A stretch of 64,000 bases of DNA, from positions 3,224,001 through 3,288,000 of the forward strand of contig NC_060234.1 of NCBI RefSeq assembly GCF_021155775.2. The letters run 5' to 3'. The position numbers were made by a program, and so were the translations under genes. Each line of letters starts with the position of its first letter. The first letter of the stretch is position 1. The notes beneath the pieces were generated by a model, which made no database searches, was not told the origin of the DNA, and worked only from the letters and a program-made list of their open reading frames with translations. The DNA is from Neodiprion pinetum (lineage: Eukaryota; Arthropoda; Insecta; Hymenoptera; Diprionidae). Below, one piece after another: positions 12,816 to 26,779 of this stretch.

Positions 12816-15800
12816 TTTTTCTTTTTCAACCTTACTACGCCGATTACTTTGAAGAAAAAAAAATGCACCACTCTGGATTAATTCGTATCAACGGACAAAC
12901 TTTTCCCAACCGCTGAAGAAAATTTTTGTCAATATTTCAAAGTCAGGAGAAAATTATCAAGGGTTATTTTCACTCTTTTGAAACATATTCAACGAACCGC
13001 CGAGAAATTTCCTTAAAATACAATTACAATAGACTGTATTCTGTAGGTTAATAAGGATTGCGTAATAACGGTGATGAGAGGGAGCTTTTACTTTCCTTTT
13101 TTCATATCATTCTCTCTTTCGCTCGGCACCGTTGTTGCCGGTCACGCGGTCTCTCTATGAGTAATAATGCACACTTGGTGAAACAAAATTACAGTTATTA
13201 GAGGGTTATTTTCATCAGTCTCTTGGATATAAGGGGGAGGGAGGGATGAGTTGTAATTACGTCTCACCGACCCAAATTATACGAACACAAGTTTTTTGTT
13301 TTTTCCTTCTTCCCGTCCTTTGTTTCTCATCCTTCTCGGAAATTCTCTGACCGCGGTCCGTTATTATTACAATAATATTAATTATTATCACTATCGCCGG
13401 TGTCGTTGCCGCGATTTTCTCTTACAAGGATATATTTTTATTCATTTTTTTTTTCCATCGTCATCGAGCCGTCGATATTCCTTCGTCGAGTGTACAATTT
13501 ACTCGCGATTCATCGCCGACCCCGAAACTCTGCACCGCAGATCCCCTCGATTCATCCGCCTGGTTGATCAGCCGTGAAAAATAACGTTGGAAAAATTTCC
13601 GCTTCTTCGCTTTGATGCCGCAACTGATAAGCGGCTAATGAGACGATGATTAATGAAAAATATCCCGATGTTTTCACGAGTCTCGTACCTTTCTCGGATG
13701 AGCATGGCTTCGTTAATATCGCAGAATATTTTCTCTTATTCGCAATGACGTAGTTTCAAGCGAAATGATTTCAACGAAAAATTCGAAAACGGTAATTCAT
13801 TACACAGGCCTGCGATTATTTTTCCCTGACAAAACTGAATACTAATTTTGTTAGGTATTAGGTACGAATATATGAAAAATATGTATATTTCAAATATTCC
13901 ATCCCATCAATTTATCTTTGAAATTTTTATTTTTTATTTGTTATCTTAGTACTACTAGAGTTAACTTCCAATTTCTATGCTAATTATACGTATTAATGGT
14001 AGTGCTGATATTTACATATTCATCTAGCCTCACTAGTTGTCATTTACAGTGATTTTAAGCATATTTAGAGCTACTTAAGTACAAGAGAAAAAGATTGAAC
14101 AGGAGTTTTGAAACAAGTAGAAAAAGATATCGTAAGCCTTTTTTATTTATCTAGTCTCTTGAGTCTTGTTTCAAACTAATGCTGATCATTTTATACCTAA
14201 ACATTCAGTTTTATATTCATTATATATGTATATATGTATATTTTTTTTCGTATCAAGTGTTCAAAAATCGGTAAATATGCGTATCTCGTATAAAAATAAA
14301 TCTTGATCTAGTGAAAAAAAAAAAAAAAACTAGCGCTATATTTTAATTCGACATACCAAAATACGTAAAAAAAAGCATCATCATTTTGAGAGGAAATGAA
14401 AAGTTTTATTTCGCAGGCCTGTGTTATTGACGGTCTGTAATTTTCGAGGAATTTTCAGTATCTATAAAACAATTCATCGTTGAGGTGGAAAATTCTTCAG
14501 ACTTTTAAAAAACGACGACATTAGATTTGGAAAATATCGCAACATAGTCTGGTGAAGTTTTTTGAAACAGCTTTGAAAAATCGTAAAGGGGTTTGAGGAA
14601 AATTTTCAGCAGTTTTAAGTCTTCAGGTTTCTTTTCTTTTTTTTTTTCTTCTTTTCAACTAAGACAAAAGTAAACATTTCAAATTGAAAAGAAGCAAGGA
14701 TATTCTTAAAGTTTCGAAAAGTTCAAGAACCAATTGAGGTTCATTGATTCAAGATAAAATTTAACAAGAATAACATTCCTCGTCAGTCAAACGGTTTCAA
14801 TTCCAATTGTTTACAACAATATCACTGACAAAACTGATCGTAAACATTGAAACTCATTTCAAGCATAGAACGCACGTTATTCTACGTCAACGCCATACAG
14901 AGTCACACGGTACAATTCAAAATCTCATCTCCTTACACCGTAAACTTTTTCAAAGCGAGATTCTGAGTCCACTTTGTGCTTTAAATAATACTCTCCCGAA
15001 GGTAATAATGTTTTTCACTTAGACCACCCCGCGTTTCATCCCGTCACCATTCCTCATCCCCCCCCTCCCCCCCTAGAGTTCTCTGTTCTTCAATTTTTCT
15101 CTCCTCCGCCCGTCGTCACCAATTTTAGAACACGCACGTATGTAACGAGAGGGAATAAAATTAAAAAGATGAGGAAAAAGAAGAAAAAAAAAAAGAATGA
15201 AAATCACCCTCTCGGTATACCCGCGAGAACGAAGATGCCCGACACGTGTTGGTTAAATGGGCCGATAAACGTCGGAGAATCTCGAACGCAATTTTTCTGA
15301 TTCTCTTTCCCCTAACGGAGGGTTTTTTTTTTTTTAATCTTCGTAAGGAAATGAAGAAAAAAAGGAAAAAAAAGAAAAAAAAAGAAACCAAACTTCAGGC
15401 CCACCTCTAATTCTTCTGTCCCGCTAAACAAAACTCCCCCGATTCCTTAAGAACACAACCCTGTTAGACATCCCCCCCCAATTCCCACCCCTCTCGGCCA
15501 ATTATGCAAATCGTATTGTAATCGTGATTTCACCTCACTTTTGCGCTTCCTCTCCGTTTACACCGGCTCTCTCTCTCTCTCTCTCTCTGTTTCTCCCTGC
15601 ACTCTCCGACGGATGTCGTATTCCGCTAACAACACTTCCCTGCAGATTATTCCTCGACCGTGAAAAAAGGGGAACAGTTACTCATTCCAGACCCCGAGTA
15701 ACCCCTCCTCTTCTCTCCCAGAAGAGCAACGCGAAACATTCGCAAGCAAGTCGATTTAATTCATCCCTTAGGGGCAGGGGGGGGGGGGGGGGGGGGGGGT

Positions 15801-17361
15801 GGGGGGATGTTCTTGGGGATAATTCGATTGTTGTTTATTTTTTTTTCTCAATAAAGAAGAAGAGGGAGAAAAAATAAAAAAAAATAAAATAAAAAAACAA
15901 TAACGAAGAATCTTCTTTTCAAACTCTCCGATCTAATTTCCTGAAGCTCGGTTATTATTTAAAAGTTTCTCCTTTTTTCTGAAGCTTGCGTTAGAACGAT
16001 CGTGATTTTGAAAAGCTTTTACAGTGCTTTTATCGATTTTGGTATGAATATATTTATCAGAATCATACGAATTAAGAACACCGAGTTCCGTTTCTTTCTT
16101 TTCGATACACCAACGATTTTTTACCAGTACTGAAAGTCAAGTGTGTTTTTTTTTTTTTTTTTGATAAACGAACAATGAAAATTACAAGAATATAAAAATC
16201 TTCAGACGTTTCAAAGCACTTTTTTTCTCTGTCGCCTGATTCCTTCGAATTCAAATAACACATGCGTTACTCCTCGAAGGAATCAGTGGACGCCTGTTTA
16301 GGCGTCAATCCGATAAAATAAAAAAGGAAAAGAAAGTGAAAAATCGTTCCTTTTCGAAATGTAGACCACGATTCTCAAACACCGTCACAACTAGGTCCCG
16401 GTTACATGTGCATTCAAAATTAAAAAATGACTGCGTCTAATATAGACTTAAAAACCTAAATATGTAAAAAAAATATATCTTGCTTCGAATCATCAAGTCT
16501 AAAATTAAGCGTGTTGTACTCGACAATAGTTGTTTTTTTTTACTCCATATTCATTCCATACTTCAGCGTCTCAAGTCTATATTATACATATGTAGGTACG
16601 TATTTTCTAATTTTTAATACATGTACTTATACGGACATAACAGAACTATGCAAAAGTAAAGTGATAGAATAACGTAACAGAAATATGCAAAGTCAGAAAA
16701 AAAAAACTCAGAGGGTTGCAGACGGTGTCTGAAAAAAGAAAAAGAAAAATGAATAAGCTAGTATTCTTCTTATCTTCCTCCCTCGTTCCGTTCGAACAGT
16801 TGGACAGTTGAGTCAGATGGGAAAGGCCGCGTCTCGAATTCCAACGAGTCTACAATCGCGAGTACGAAGGGGAAACAGATGAGGAATAGAAGAGAAGTGA
16901 AGAAAGCCCGGAGGCGTGTAACACACGAGAGATGTGCGGAGTAACTCTTAACGCTAGGCGGGGGAGGAGGGAGGAGGATTTTTCATTTACGTATCAGGAA
17001 TCCGCTCACGTTTCGACTATCCGAAGACGAACGCGTGTCCCGCCCCTCCGGAGACTCGTATTTCTCGCATTTACCGGAAGTCTCGACATCGAGGGGATGT
17101 TTATACACACTTTTTCGCGGAATCGTGACCGATTGGTGAAATTAAACCTTCGTCCTTAAAGCTTCTCCTTGAACCGTATAAACAACAGAATTCGATATGT
17201 TATTTTTTTCCTGAGATTCGTTTCTTCGTCTCTTGTTCGGAGAAGCTTATTTCGTATCGATTTCAATGAACGCATTCATCGAATTACTCGAGTACCGCGC
17301 ACACTTTTAGCTACTCAAAAATTTACAGTACATGTCATGTATACAGATATATACATACATA
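12816..17361. other. No gene seen
   Basis: AT-rich with purine/pyrimidine-strand bias around 15050-15900 (C-rich, CT-rich and a G tract). 16790-17160 is GC-richer but has no identifiable exon. Confidence 0.55.
15777..15806. repeat. G tract (23 + 6)
   Basis: A run of 23 G, one T, then 6 G. Confidence 0.95.
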
Positions 17362-17640
17362 CGCTGAGAAAAATTTCATTTCTTACAGTAACTAGAAAAA
17401 TTGAGTAAAAAAAAACTGTTTGAATATTGTTGGAATTACGAAAAACGAGGCACGCCTAACCATTTTGCGCTATCGTCGATCCTTTTTTGGTAATCGCAAC
17501 GCAAAATCAGTTTCTGAGCTTTACTCTACTTTTTTAGTTAAACAAGGCTTTAACGTCAATTTATTCTTGCACGAGCGTTAAATTTTCGCAACAGTTGCAA
17601 AAAAATCTAGCAACAGTGATCGTAATGAGAAAGAATAGGA
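17362..17640 (+). mobile_element. TA-flanked MITE, copy C, 3' truncated
   Basis: It starts just after TA with CGCTGAGAAAAATTTC and runs through the GGATCC-like centre (ATCGTCGATCCTTTTTTGG). It breaks off after GTAATGAGAAAGAATAG. The 3' terminal 150 bases are absent. Confidence 0.8.
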
Positions 17641-17710
17641 TTTTCGTTACGATCCTCCAACCCTACAGATCAAATTTCGTTATTTTTAAAGTCCAAAGCT
17701 CAACTCCCGG

Positions 17711-17935
17711 CTGAATGAAATTAGTAACGTTAACGCAACGAAACGTAACAGAAGAATCCAGCATTATGCAACTTTCGAATGACTTTCCAGAGGTTGAATT
17801 CTTCAAAATACGAATATATTTCGATCACTACAGTTTACTAAAAATCATACGATCCTGAAGGTGGGAAGTAACGATGTTAATGTTTCCCAAACGTGCATCG
17901 TTACGGTAACATTACTAACTTCAACCTCATCAATC
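17711..17935. mobile_element. Short foldback element (TIR around GTTAGTAACGTTA)
   Basis: The left end has GGCTGAATGAAATTAGTAAC followed by GTTAACG. The right end has CGTTACGGTAACATTACTAA followed by CTTCAACC, which is its approximate reverse complement. It has no coding capacity. A partial relative lies at 31110-31216. Confidence 0.6.
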
Positions 17936-20900
17936 CCGTTTACCTCAAATTCTTCTGACTAAAATCAAAAAAATTTCAAATAGATTTCAGGCCGGTTTCA
18001 ACTTTTCATACGACAACAACAATAATAAATAATCCCCGTAAAGTGTAATAAACACCTCGGGCAATCAAAATTCTACAAAATTAAATTTGCATCCCCTAAA
18101 AAAAAAAAAAAACATGTTTTCAAAAATCGTTTCGCACCCTGATTACTTCGTGACCGTTCTCGTCGATCGACTCGATCGCGATCTTCGATTCCACGAATCC
18201 TTGCCCATCCCCTCGATAAATAGTTCTTTTAATATCGACTCCTCCGAGCGTCGAGTCCGACGATAAATCCTGAGACTCTTATTCGCAGAGGGGCTCTTTC
18301 AGAGCTGAGAAAATTCACTGTACCTGGCCAGGCGTGACTCGGGGGTGGTTTTGGGTTTGGGGCGCGGATCCGTCCGCCCTGTGTCACCTCCCCCGCCCCC
18401 CCCTCTACCTTCCAGCATCCCTCTCGCGCCCTCGGAAAATCCCGGGGCGCTTTGATCGACCGTCGCTTGTCTTTCGCCACGTAGGGTTGCGTACAGTACC
18501 TACGGTTTAATACCTCGGGACGCGGACTTTGAAATACGACCCCGAAACTTCCCACGCTTCTAGCCCACCACCCCACCTTACCGCCTTTTTAACCGGGAAT
18601 CCAGAGATTCGGACCCTGATAGGCGACGCTATTTACGCCCGGCCTCTTCTTCGCCCCTTTTCCTCTTCCTTTTACTTTTCCTTTTACCTTGTGACGCGTC
18701 ACTCGAAATATCCGTTCAGACAAACGGAATGAAATTTTTCCTCAACCGACGGCGATGAACCTGAATGATGACTTGCATTTTTTAGTTTGTGGTTTGAAAT
18801 TTTTATGCGATTGTTATGGTCGATCTTGCACAATTTTTAACCCCCCCGTCCTGTTAAAAGGTAGACGATACATATCCTTACTTTTTAGGTTATTCGGACA
18901 AAAGTGTTTTTTCCGTAACATGTACATGCTCCGATCAATAGCGGATAAGTAGAAAAATTTCACGCGTAAAAACGGAAATATCGATTCAAATGAGTTGAAA
19001 AAATGTTGAGACACTTGTTAGCTATTACGTTTAAAGGCAAATTAGTTATCTTCAAAAAAATGAAATTTTACCTCATTGAATTTTTAATTTTGAGAGCTAA
19101 AAATCCACTGAGCAACCCTCAAGACAGAGATATTTATGAAAAAAAATACAGATCCCGCCCGATAGAAAAAAAAGTATTTATTTGAATAAGCGAAGTAGAA
19201 TTCTCGGAAAAAAAATAAATTAACAATTCTTACTACATTTCATTATTTATCTTGGATCAAATCAGATCGTTTTGTATGTTTTTCATTCAGTATTTACGGC
19301 AAACGTGCCTTGGTGTGCATTTTGACCCCGATGCGAAGCGTAAGGATTAATGCGATGGTAATTTATATTAAAACGTCGAAACAATTATCCGTCAATTTCA
19401 TATTAAAGATAAAATTTTCGCAACAAATGCAACAAAATACACGTTATAACGATAATTGCGTACCTTTGATATAATTCTAAATTCTCGGTTTTCAATTTCT
19501 CCTTCTAAATGAATTCGGAAATCGAGTTTACACAAAGCTGTGTAAACTTTTGACAGAAATTCACCATAACGAAGATTCTTATCCGAAACCCTAGAGGGGG
19601 TTTAATTTTCGTTAAAAGGTATCCTCGAGCCGGTCGTTCACCGTTCGTCGATTTGAAACGAAAGGTTGAATTGAATTTTGCCTTGTTCGTCGGAAATTGA
19701 AAAGCTAAAGGTGCAGGGCTAGTGATAAAAATTATTACGGCTAACTTTCCTCCTCCCTTCCCTCCCTGTTCAAAATTCCCTGAGAACAGTTGTCCGCGGG
19801 TTTATCGCGGCGCTAAAATACGAGAAACAAGAACGGATAAAGAGGGAGAGAAAAAGCAGAGCGGAAAGTGGAAGGCGGAAAGTATCGCAATTGAATCTGG
19901 AACCTGTTTGCGGCTTAGGGTCGCGAAATCAGGATTCGCAACGCGGGGATTTGCAGAGTTGGTGTCGCCATTTATATATATATATATATATATATGTATT
20001 CGCAGGCGGTTAAAAAGTAAATTAGCAAATTCCACTAACAGCGCTCTCGCCGGCTCTCCGACTTTTTAGCGATAAGATTCCCATTTAGATTTCCGCCCTG
20101 ATTTTTTTCCCCCCCCATTTTCTATTCTTCTTATTTTCATTCCTTTCGCTCTGCGTGCCCTACTGTTATTTTTTTTTTTTTTTTTTTGTCCCCAACTTCT
20201 CTTATCGTTTAAACCACCTAAAACCGCACGTCGCTCGACTTTCGCTAATTGTTGAAATTCAACGCGACTTTTTTGACACCAGGGGCGAAAAATGTTGATT
20301 CTGTGCAAAAGAAAAAAAAAAAAAATCTGCCAACCTGACTAACATTCGAACACGAATTTGTACAAATCGATGAATTTTTTCGATGGATTTTGAATAAAAG
20401 TAGATTTAAAATAAAAAAACTTTTGAATGAATTCCTTATTTTCCCGTAAAGTTTGAAATCTTTTTCATTCAGTTGACGACGATTAGAACTTGTTTATTAA
20501 AATTCCCCGAGACGATGCGAAACCTGAACAATACACGAACGTGAGTTTATTGTACACACGCATACACGATCCGCAGGAAGCGAGTTGTTGTTTCGGCGAT
20601 AAATCTTGGTAAAAATGGCCGCGGAGACCGTTTCGCACGAAGGTGCATTTTGCCAGGGAAAAGCTGCGAGAAGGGCGGACGATACGGGCATGCGGCAAAG
20701 CGACAGCTATTTCGTTGAATTGCTCGATTACTGCTTACGACTGGCACTGTACTGCCAATCCCTCGCTTAAGGGGATCGTCAATGTTGTGACCGATTGCGG
20801 TCGGGAGAATTCGAATCCCCACGTGCGTCCGAATCGCGTATACAACACCGTATATACCGGGATTAGAACCCGGCGTTTGTCTGAAATTACCGATACATAA

Positions 20901-22172
20901 AATAAAAAAAAAAAAAAACGACAAACGAACAGGGTCGAACTGCTGAGAACGTGGATTGAATCGGTTCGTTTCGACCAGGTTTCAAAATGGTACTATATCA
21001 AATTTCGTCAAGTTTTCACTTTTGATTTTGCTGATTATATTGCATTTAACTCGAGAATCTAACAACAATTGATCAAAATTCTGATTGTATAGATGAACCG
21101 TATATTTGAGTATAGGATTGTGTTTTGGAAAAGAATGAAAATCGTATCTGAAAATGACCATAACGAAGAAAAAAATATAGTAGGTAGAATTTGAAAACAT
21201 CGATTATTTTGCATAGTATGGAAACAAATGTATACTTCAAATGCTTTATAAACATGAACGGTATAACCGCGTTATCAAACTTTCGATGAAGAAAAAAAGG
21301 TAAAAAAAAAAAAAAACAAAGCGTCATGAATCAAAATCATCCCTTAATCCCAAAACCTGGGTAATTTTTGTCCGAACCGATTTGAATTGTTCGAATGGTT
21401 CGACAAATATCCACCACTCGGTAACCGCCCCCCGGCTCTAAAAAACGTTTATGGGGTAGGGTAACTTTCACCGTAACTGCAGCGGCAGGTTCGAAGATAG
21501 TTTATGAATGTTTGTAAATTTTTTATGATGTATTCAGTTAGTGAAAAACGAGCCCAACACAAATAACCCAATTCTCGGGGTAAAGGGTACGAAAAAAACG
21601 TTTCGGAATTGAGGGTTGAGATAATTGAGTGGCAAAAAAAAAAATTTGAAACACACTATAAAAGAATAAATAGTGTATAAAAGTTTATGAAAAAAAAGAA
21701 AAACATCATATTTGGTATCGTAATAATGAAAGTAACGATGGTAAAAATAAAGTATGAGACGGAGGTATATAGTATATATGTATGAAAGATTTACTTTTAG
21801 CACCCTGCATGAACAGGAGGGCGGTAAAGAGTTTGCGAGAGTAAGAGGAACGCACCGTGAGGGCAAAACGAGTATGAAGATAAAAAAAGAGAAAAGAGAA
21901 ACAGAAATAATAATGAAAAAAAAAATTTAGAAGAGGTGGAAAAAAAAAGATGAAACCGAAAAAAAAGAAAATTGCAACCCGTAGTCGTAAAACCCGTATC
22001 GCATGAACTTTTTACGCCGGCAGCGGGCGTATAGCCGACTGTACGTATAACATACTGAACCCGGTAGGGCGGGGATTGAGGGTTAAAAAAACGCGGCCTG
22101 TGTCCTAGATAACTCAAAATCATCCCGTGCCAAACGACTTGATGACGTATGGGTGCGTATTTCGTCGTTGTA
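17936..22172. other. No gene seen
   Basis: A GC-richer patch at 18230-18720 contains a 115-residue - strand frame (18229-18576) without a known domain. A TA microsatellite and T runs lie at 19970 and 20170. Frames at 20483-20924 are unrecognised. Confidence 0.5.
19973..19995. repeat. (TA)n microsatellite
   Basis: About eleven TA units. Confidence 0.95.
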
Positions 22173-22756
22173 GGGACGAAGCTGAAGCTCCGAATTTCAA
22201 AAGTTACGAAAGCGCATAATTTTGAATTATTCGGTGGCGAGACTTGAATTAAAGCAATCAAACTTTGAAGGAACAAGAAAGTTTCGATGGCTCAAAGTAC
22301 CGAGATGCAAGAATCCGAAAATTCAGGTTACCATAGAGCAGAGTTTCGAAAAGTAAGGTTCCCATGGAGCAGAATTGCGGAAAATAAAGTTTCGATCGAG
22401 TAAAATTTTGAAAATTAAAATATACTCAAACAGCGAAGCTTACTCAACGAGTGGGTGGAAATATCAGAAAAGCCAAAATCAGAATGATCAGGATTCCGAA
22501 CGTAAGAATATCGAAAATCCGAAACAACGAAAGATCGAAGTGGTCAAATTTCACCAAACCGGAAATTCACATGACTGAAAATCTTGGATCATTCGGAATT
22601 TCGATGTTGCACATTTCTAAATTGTCTCATTTTCGCAATTTGGGAACTTTGACTTGTCGGGTTTCGGACAATTCGAAACTTTGATGTTCCGTCGAATTTT
22701 GATTTCTTGACTTTAAGTTTCGACACTTAAAAATTTACAATTCCAACTCCACCCCG
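22173..22756 (+). mobile_element. About 0.58 kb TCGAAA-rich element, copy 1
   Basis: Collinear with 63387-63947 (shared blocks GAATTATTCGGTGGCGAGAC, AATCAAACTTTGAAG, GATTCCGAACGTAA). The ends form an imperfect inverted pair: GGGACGAAGCTGAAGCTCCG on the left, and on the right CCAACTCCACCCCGTC, whose complement is GACGGGGTGGAGTTGG. The interior is dense in short TTCGAAA-like words, as in the 0.8 kb element. It has no credible coding frame. Confidence 0.65.
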
Positions 22757-25700
22757 TCACCATATTTTACGGTATAAACAAATTTTTTTCGTTCTTCGTC
22801 ATATGTTTTTATTTCTGAGAGCTAAATAATCGAAGAATGAGAATTATTATAATATTCATGATTATTTTTATCGCTGCGATCGATATCATAGATTGAATTC
22901 AACTATAGATCATACAATTCTTGGAGCGAGGGTTGGAAAAATCAGTTGATTTCTCTCGGTCTTTTTCTTCTTCTTCTTTTCTTTCTGCCATTTACTCCGC
23001 GAATTTGAGGTAAAAAGAACGATAGTCGCGATAAAATACGAGGGTAAAATCGTCTCGGATTCAGCACACACTTGGGCGCATCCATAGGAGCGATATAATA
23101 ACAAAGAGAAAGAGATACGAGCCCGGGTGGAAAGTGTACGCAAGGGGTGAGAATCTCGAGTCACCCGCTTCTTAGAGGACGAAATTTTTGAGCGATGCAT
23201 GCTTCGGCGGTGGGAAGAGAATTCTACGTCGTCTCCATATATTGTCTAAAGTAAAAAGTTACGGATTCATCCCCTTCGGTGATACAGACACATATATAAA
23301 TCTAGAATTATGTAAATCTATGGACGTACAAGTATGTACGTTAGGGCGTTTCGGGCAAGGCCTTTTTTTCTGGATATAGTTGTTTTCCAAGATTCTTGCA
23401 CTTATTCACTAAAAATATCTCACGCGAAAGGGTCGAGCTGAAATTTTTTTGTATGATAAATTGTATTTTATGTATTAATAAATGGACAAACGAATGAGAA
23501 ATGCGAAACGTAAATAAAAAAAATAAAATAAAATTTCGTACATGTTGATTTAATTTAATTTAATTTAATTTTTTTTTTTTTTTTTTCATCAGGGGGAAAT
23601 TTTATCCGGGAGAAATTAGTCCTGGGATTTCGTGACAGGGATATTTTGATCGGTCACCATCGTACGGTCCTGACAACAAAATCGCACGTATCTCAGGATT
23701 GACGAAAACTTTCGTTCCATCGTACAAAACATAGCCGCCAAATGATTTGAGGATATGTCAATTTTTGAAATTCTCGCAAATAGCATTTTTTTGGAAACTT
23801 CCAACGTCGTTGAGGCAGATGTAAAAAATTTTTCTCAACCCAACACTTTTGCGCGAGTTATTTTTTCGTGAAAAAGTATAAGTGTCTCGGAGAATAGCGA
23901 GAACTAAAAAAAAGCCCAGTATCGGTTACTCGATACACGCAAAAGGCGATCAAGGGTTTAGTGTTTCTCTTTTTTAGCCTCGAGTTCTCAAATTTTTACC
24001 TCCGTCATTTTATCAAACTGTCTGAAATTTTTAAATAAATAATCCAAAGAACTTTTCTCCATGAAAGAACGAAATTGTAAACTAAAATTTTGCAAATTTT
24101 TAATCACAACTATTTCGAGATGCGGTGGTTTTTTTTTTTTTTTTTTTTTATCAGCCTCCTTCAGTCCTTGAGATCCGACGGTGTTCTATTATAGGCAAAA
24201 ATAAAAAAACAAAAAGAAAGAGGAAAATCACTCAAACCACAAAAATACCGGTGATTAAATAAAAAGAAAATCCAACAAACCGGAAACTTCGGAAAAAAAC
24301 TTTTCACTTTGACTCCGTTGTGATATTGAACGCATTTCTGTTTTGTTTTTTTTTTTTGTTTCACCTTAATAATTCCAAGTTCATTTTTCATCAGTTCCGC
24401 TTACGGAGAAACGTAAGTTTGAAGGAAAACGGATAGAAAAAAAAAATTGTACGAACGTGACAACTTCATTTTCCTTTCGTCACTGTTCCAATTTTTTGTC
24501 CGTGATATTTTCGTGTTTTTTTTTTTTATTTCCCGCTCCGCACCCTAAACGCAGCGACGTTTTTTCATCCCCCTTTTTCTTCAAACTTGTCGGCTGGTTT
24601 TTGCTGCTGAGTTGTTTTTTTTTTTTTTTTTTTTGTTTTCGTTCTTTCCCTTTCTCCTACAGGGTTACCCCGACGACGAGAACTTTGTGGCAGATTTAAC
24701 CTGAACGCACCATAGCCCCCTGATACGTGGCACACACAGGGATGGCTAATCAAATGAGTCTACGGTACGCCGAGCACCGTCCACGTGGAGCAGCGATTGG
24801 GGTCGCGAGGGGGCGACTGGAACTCGGCATCGCGTCCTTTCTACACACGTGCTGCCGACACACACGAGTGTGCGAGTTGCCGTGCAACGTGAGGGGAAAA
24901 CGAAGAGAGAGGAGAAGAGATGAAAAAAAAAAGAAAAAAAGGAGAGAGAGAGAAAAAAAAGAATAGTGGATGAGGAATAAATGAGAAGAGTGGAAGCAAG
25001 AACCTTGTTTGAAAGAGAAAAAAGAGAACGCGTGCAAAAAAGAATATTCATTGGAAAAACTGTTACGTAACAAGTCGAGGGTTCTTTTTTTTTTTTTTTT
25101 GTTTTTTTCGTATTTTTTTGTATTTCGAATCGTTTTCATAAATCATAAAAATATGTAAAAATTAAACAAAGAAGTTCCCGTTGGGTGTCGAAAATATTGA
25201 CTCTCTTTTGCCATGCGTTTTTTTTTTTTCTCTCTCTTGTTTGCAAGAATTTTAGCCCTTAGTGTGTGAACAGTGGCATAAAAATGGAAATATTCGTCCA
25301 CTGTTCGAATGTTCGTTAGATTCTGAAAAAAATGTCAGAGTACTTTTTATTATCTCTTCTTTGAAATTTTGTCAGAATTTTTGGACAGCCATTTCGTTTG
25401 ATTAGCTATCGTTGTGGTTAGGACGGTAAGCCCCTTTGAATTGGGAGAAGGTCGTAATTGAGCCTCTCGCGAATAGTTGGGCTTATGTTACACAATCACT
25501 GTGATCGCACGATTATATACACCATCAAGCGTACGCGTGGTCATGGGGAGGAATTGAATCAACGTCCGACCCTCGCCATTTTTGATTTTGTACAAAAATT
25601 TGTCTACAATTGTTGAAACTCTGAAACATTGTCTTGAATTTTTCCACATTTCATATTCAACTGCTCGATTATTTATAAATATTAAGAGTGGTTTTAAAAG

Positions 25701-25969
25701 GGACCTTTTTTGAATTCTCAAAAACTCTATTTTCTTTTTAAAATATTTCAAGACTCGGCCCTACGATGAGGCGATTTTTTTCTGTTCCTTTTTAGCACTT
25801 CTAATTTTTTGATCAACTGAAATCTTGCTGGGACGCTTTTGAAATTCCCCAAAAATTCTAAAAACTTTCGCGAACATTTAGACAGACTATTTTCATTTTG
25901 ACGTTGATGTGAGAAACTGAATGCGCCAGAAAAAACAAAACACGCAAAAATCGCTCCGTAATGGAACCG
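22757..25969. other. No gene seen; possible decayed tRNA-like segment
   Basis: Long T runs lie at about 23570, 24130, 24615 and 25085. At 25405-25475, TGTGGTTAGGACGGTAAG resembles a tRNA A box, and GGTCGTAATTGAGCC lies where a B box would fall but departs from consensus. This could be an old tRNA-derived SINE head. Confidence 0.4.
23549..23570. repeat. (TTTAA)n microsatellite
   Basis: Four to five pentamer units running into a T homopolymer. Confidence 0.9.
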
Positions 25970-26180
25970 GTCTGAAAATGTTCCAAGTGAAAAATAAAAG
26001 TTTTTAAAATTTTGCAGGAATTTTCAGACCATTCAAACAACGTTTCGACTGACAAAAAAATGTGATAGTTCTGAGGAAAAATGGAAAAAAAATCCGCTAA
26101 CTTTGAGAATTTTTGACAATGGTCGTTTTCAAAATCACCTTACATGATTAAGAATAATTGAGCAGCTTGGTTAAAAAAAA
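25970..26180 (+). repeat. Dispersed repeat, copy 1
   Basis: AAATGTTCCAAGTGAAAAAT, then AATTTTCAGACCATTCAAAC, then a purine-rich stretch and CACCTTACATGATTA follow the same order as at 36783-36990. No coding frame. Confidence 0.55.
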
Positions 26181-26779
26181 TTGTAATAATTAAAGGTACT
26201 GTTTCAGAATTGGGACAATTATAGAAATTTTTTTAAACAAAATCAGAAATCAGGTCGGCGTTTTCGCATGGAATTCACCTTATAAATATTTTGCGATAAC
26301 TTGAGGATAAGTTTCAGCCGTTTATACCGACCATCGAAAGTACATTTCGGCGATTTCTTTAACCAAGTACTAATTTCTTTTTTCCTCCTCTCTTATCTGG
26401 TGAATTAATTCTGCTAAAATTTGCACGTTACTCCGAAGGATTTTAGAAGGCAAATTTGTACGTGTACTCGAAGTGTCAGGACGAATGAAGAGGAGAATTA
26501 AGCTCTGGTATTTGTAGACCGGGTCTAGACTGTGATGAAACTTTACAATTAAGCCAGATTTACCGTTTGCCTAATTTCAGTAGCAGCCTCTTGACCCAAC
26601 GGTTATTACACCCAAGCTATAATGGAGGATGCGATTATCCTAATCTAAATGTACCAACTCGAAAACGTGAATATTATACGCATCTGTTGAAGAGGCTGAC
26701 TATGAGTTGCGACGAGGGAAAAGAGAGAGAGCTTCGTTAATCGAGCTGAAAAAATTCAGAGTATGTTGTTTTACGGATC
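26181..26779. other. No gene seen
   Basis: AT-rich, featureless sequence between two repeats. Confidence 0.6.

Noticed and set aside
20800..20880. B-box-like strings (GAATTCGAATCCCC, GATTAGAACCCGG) suggesting a tRNA
   Set aside because: No matching acceptor or anticodon stems could be found around them.
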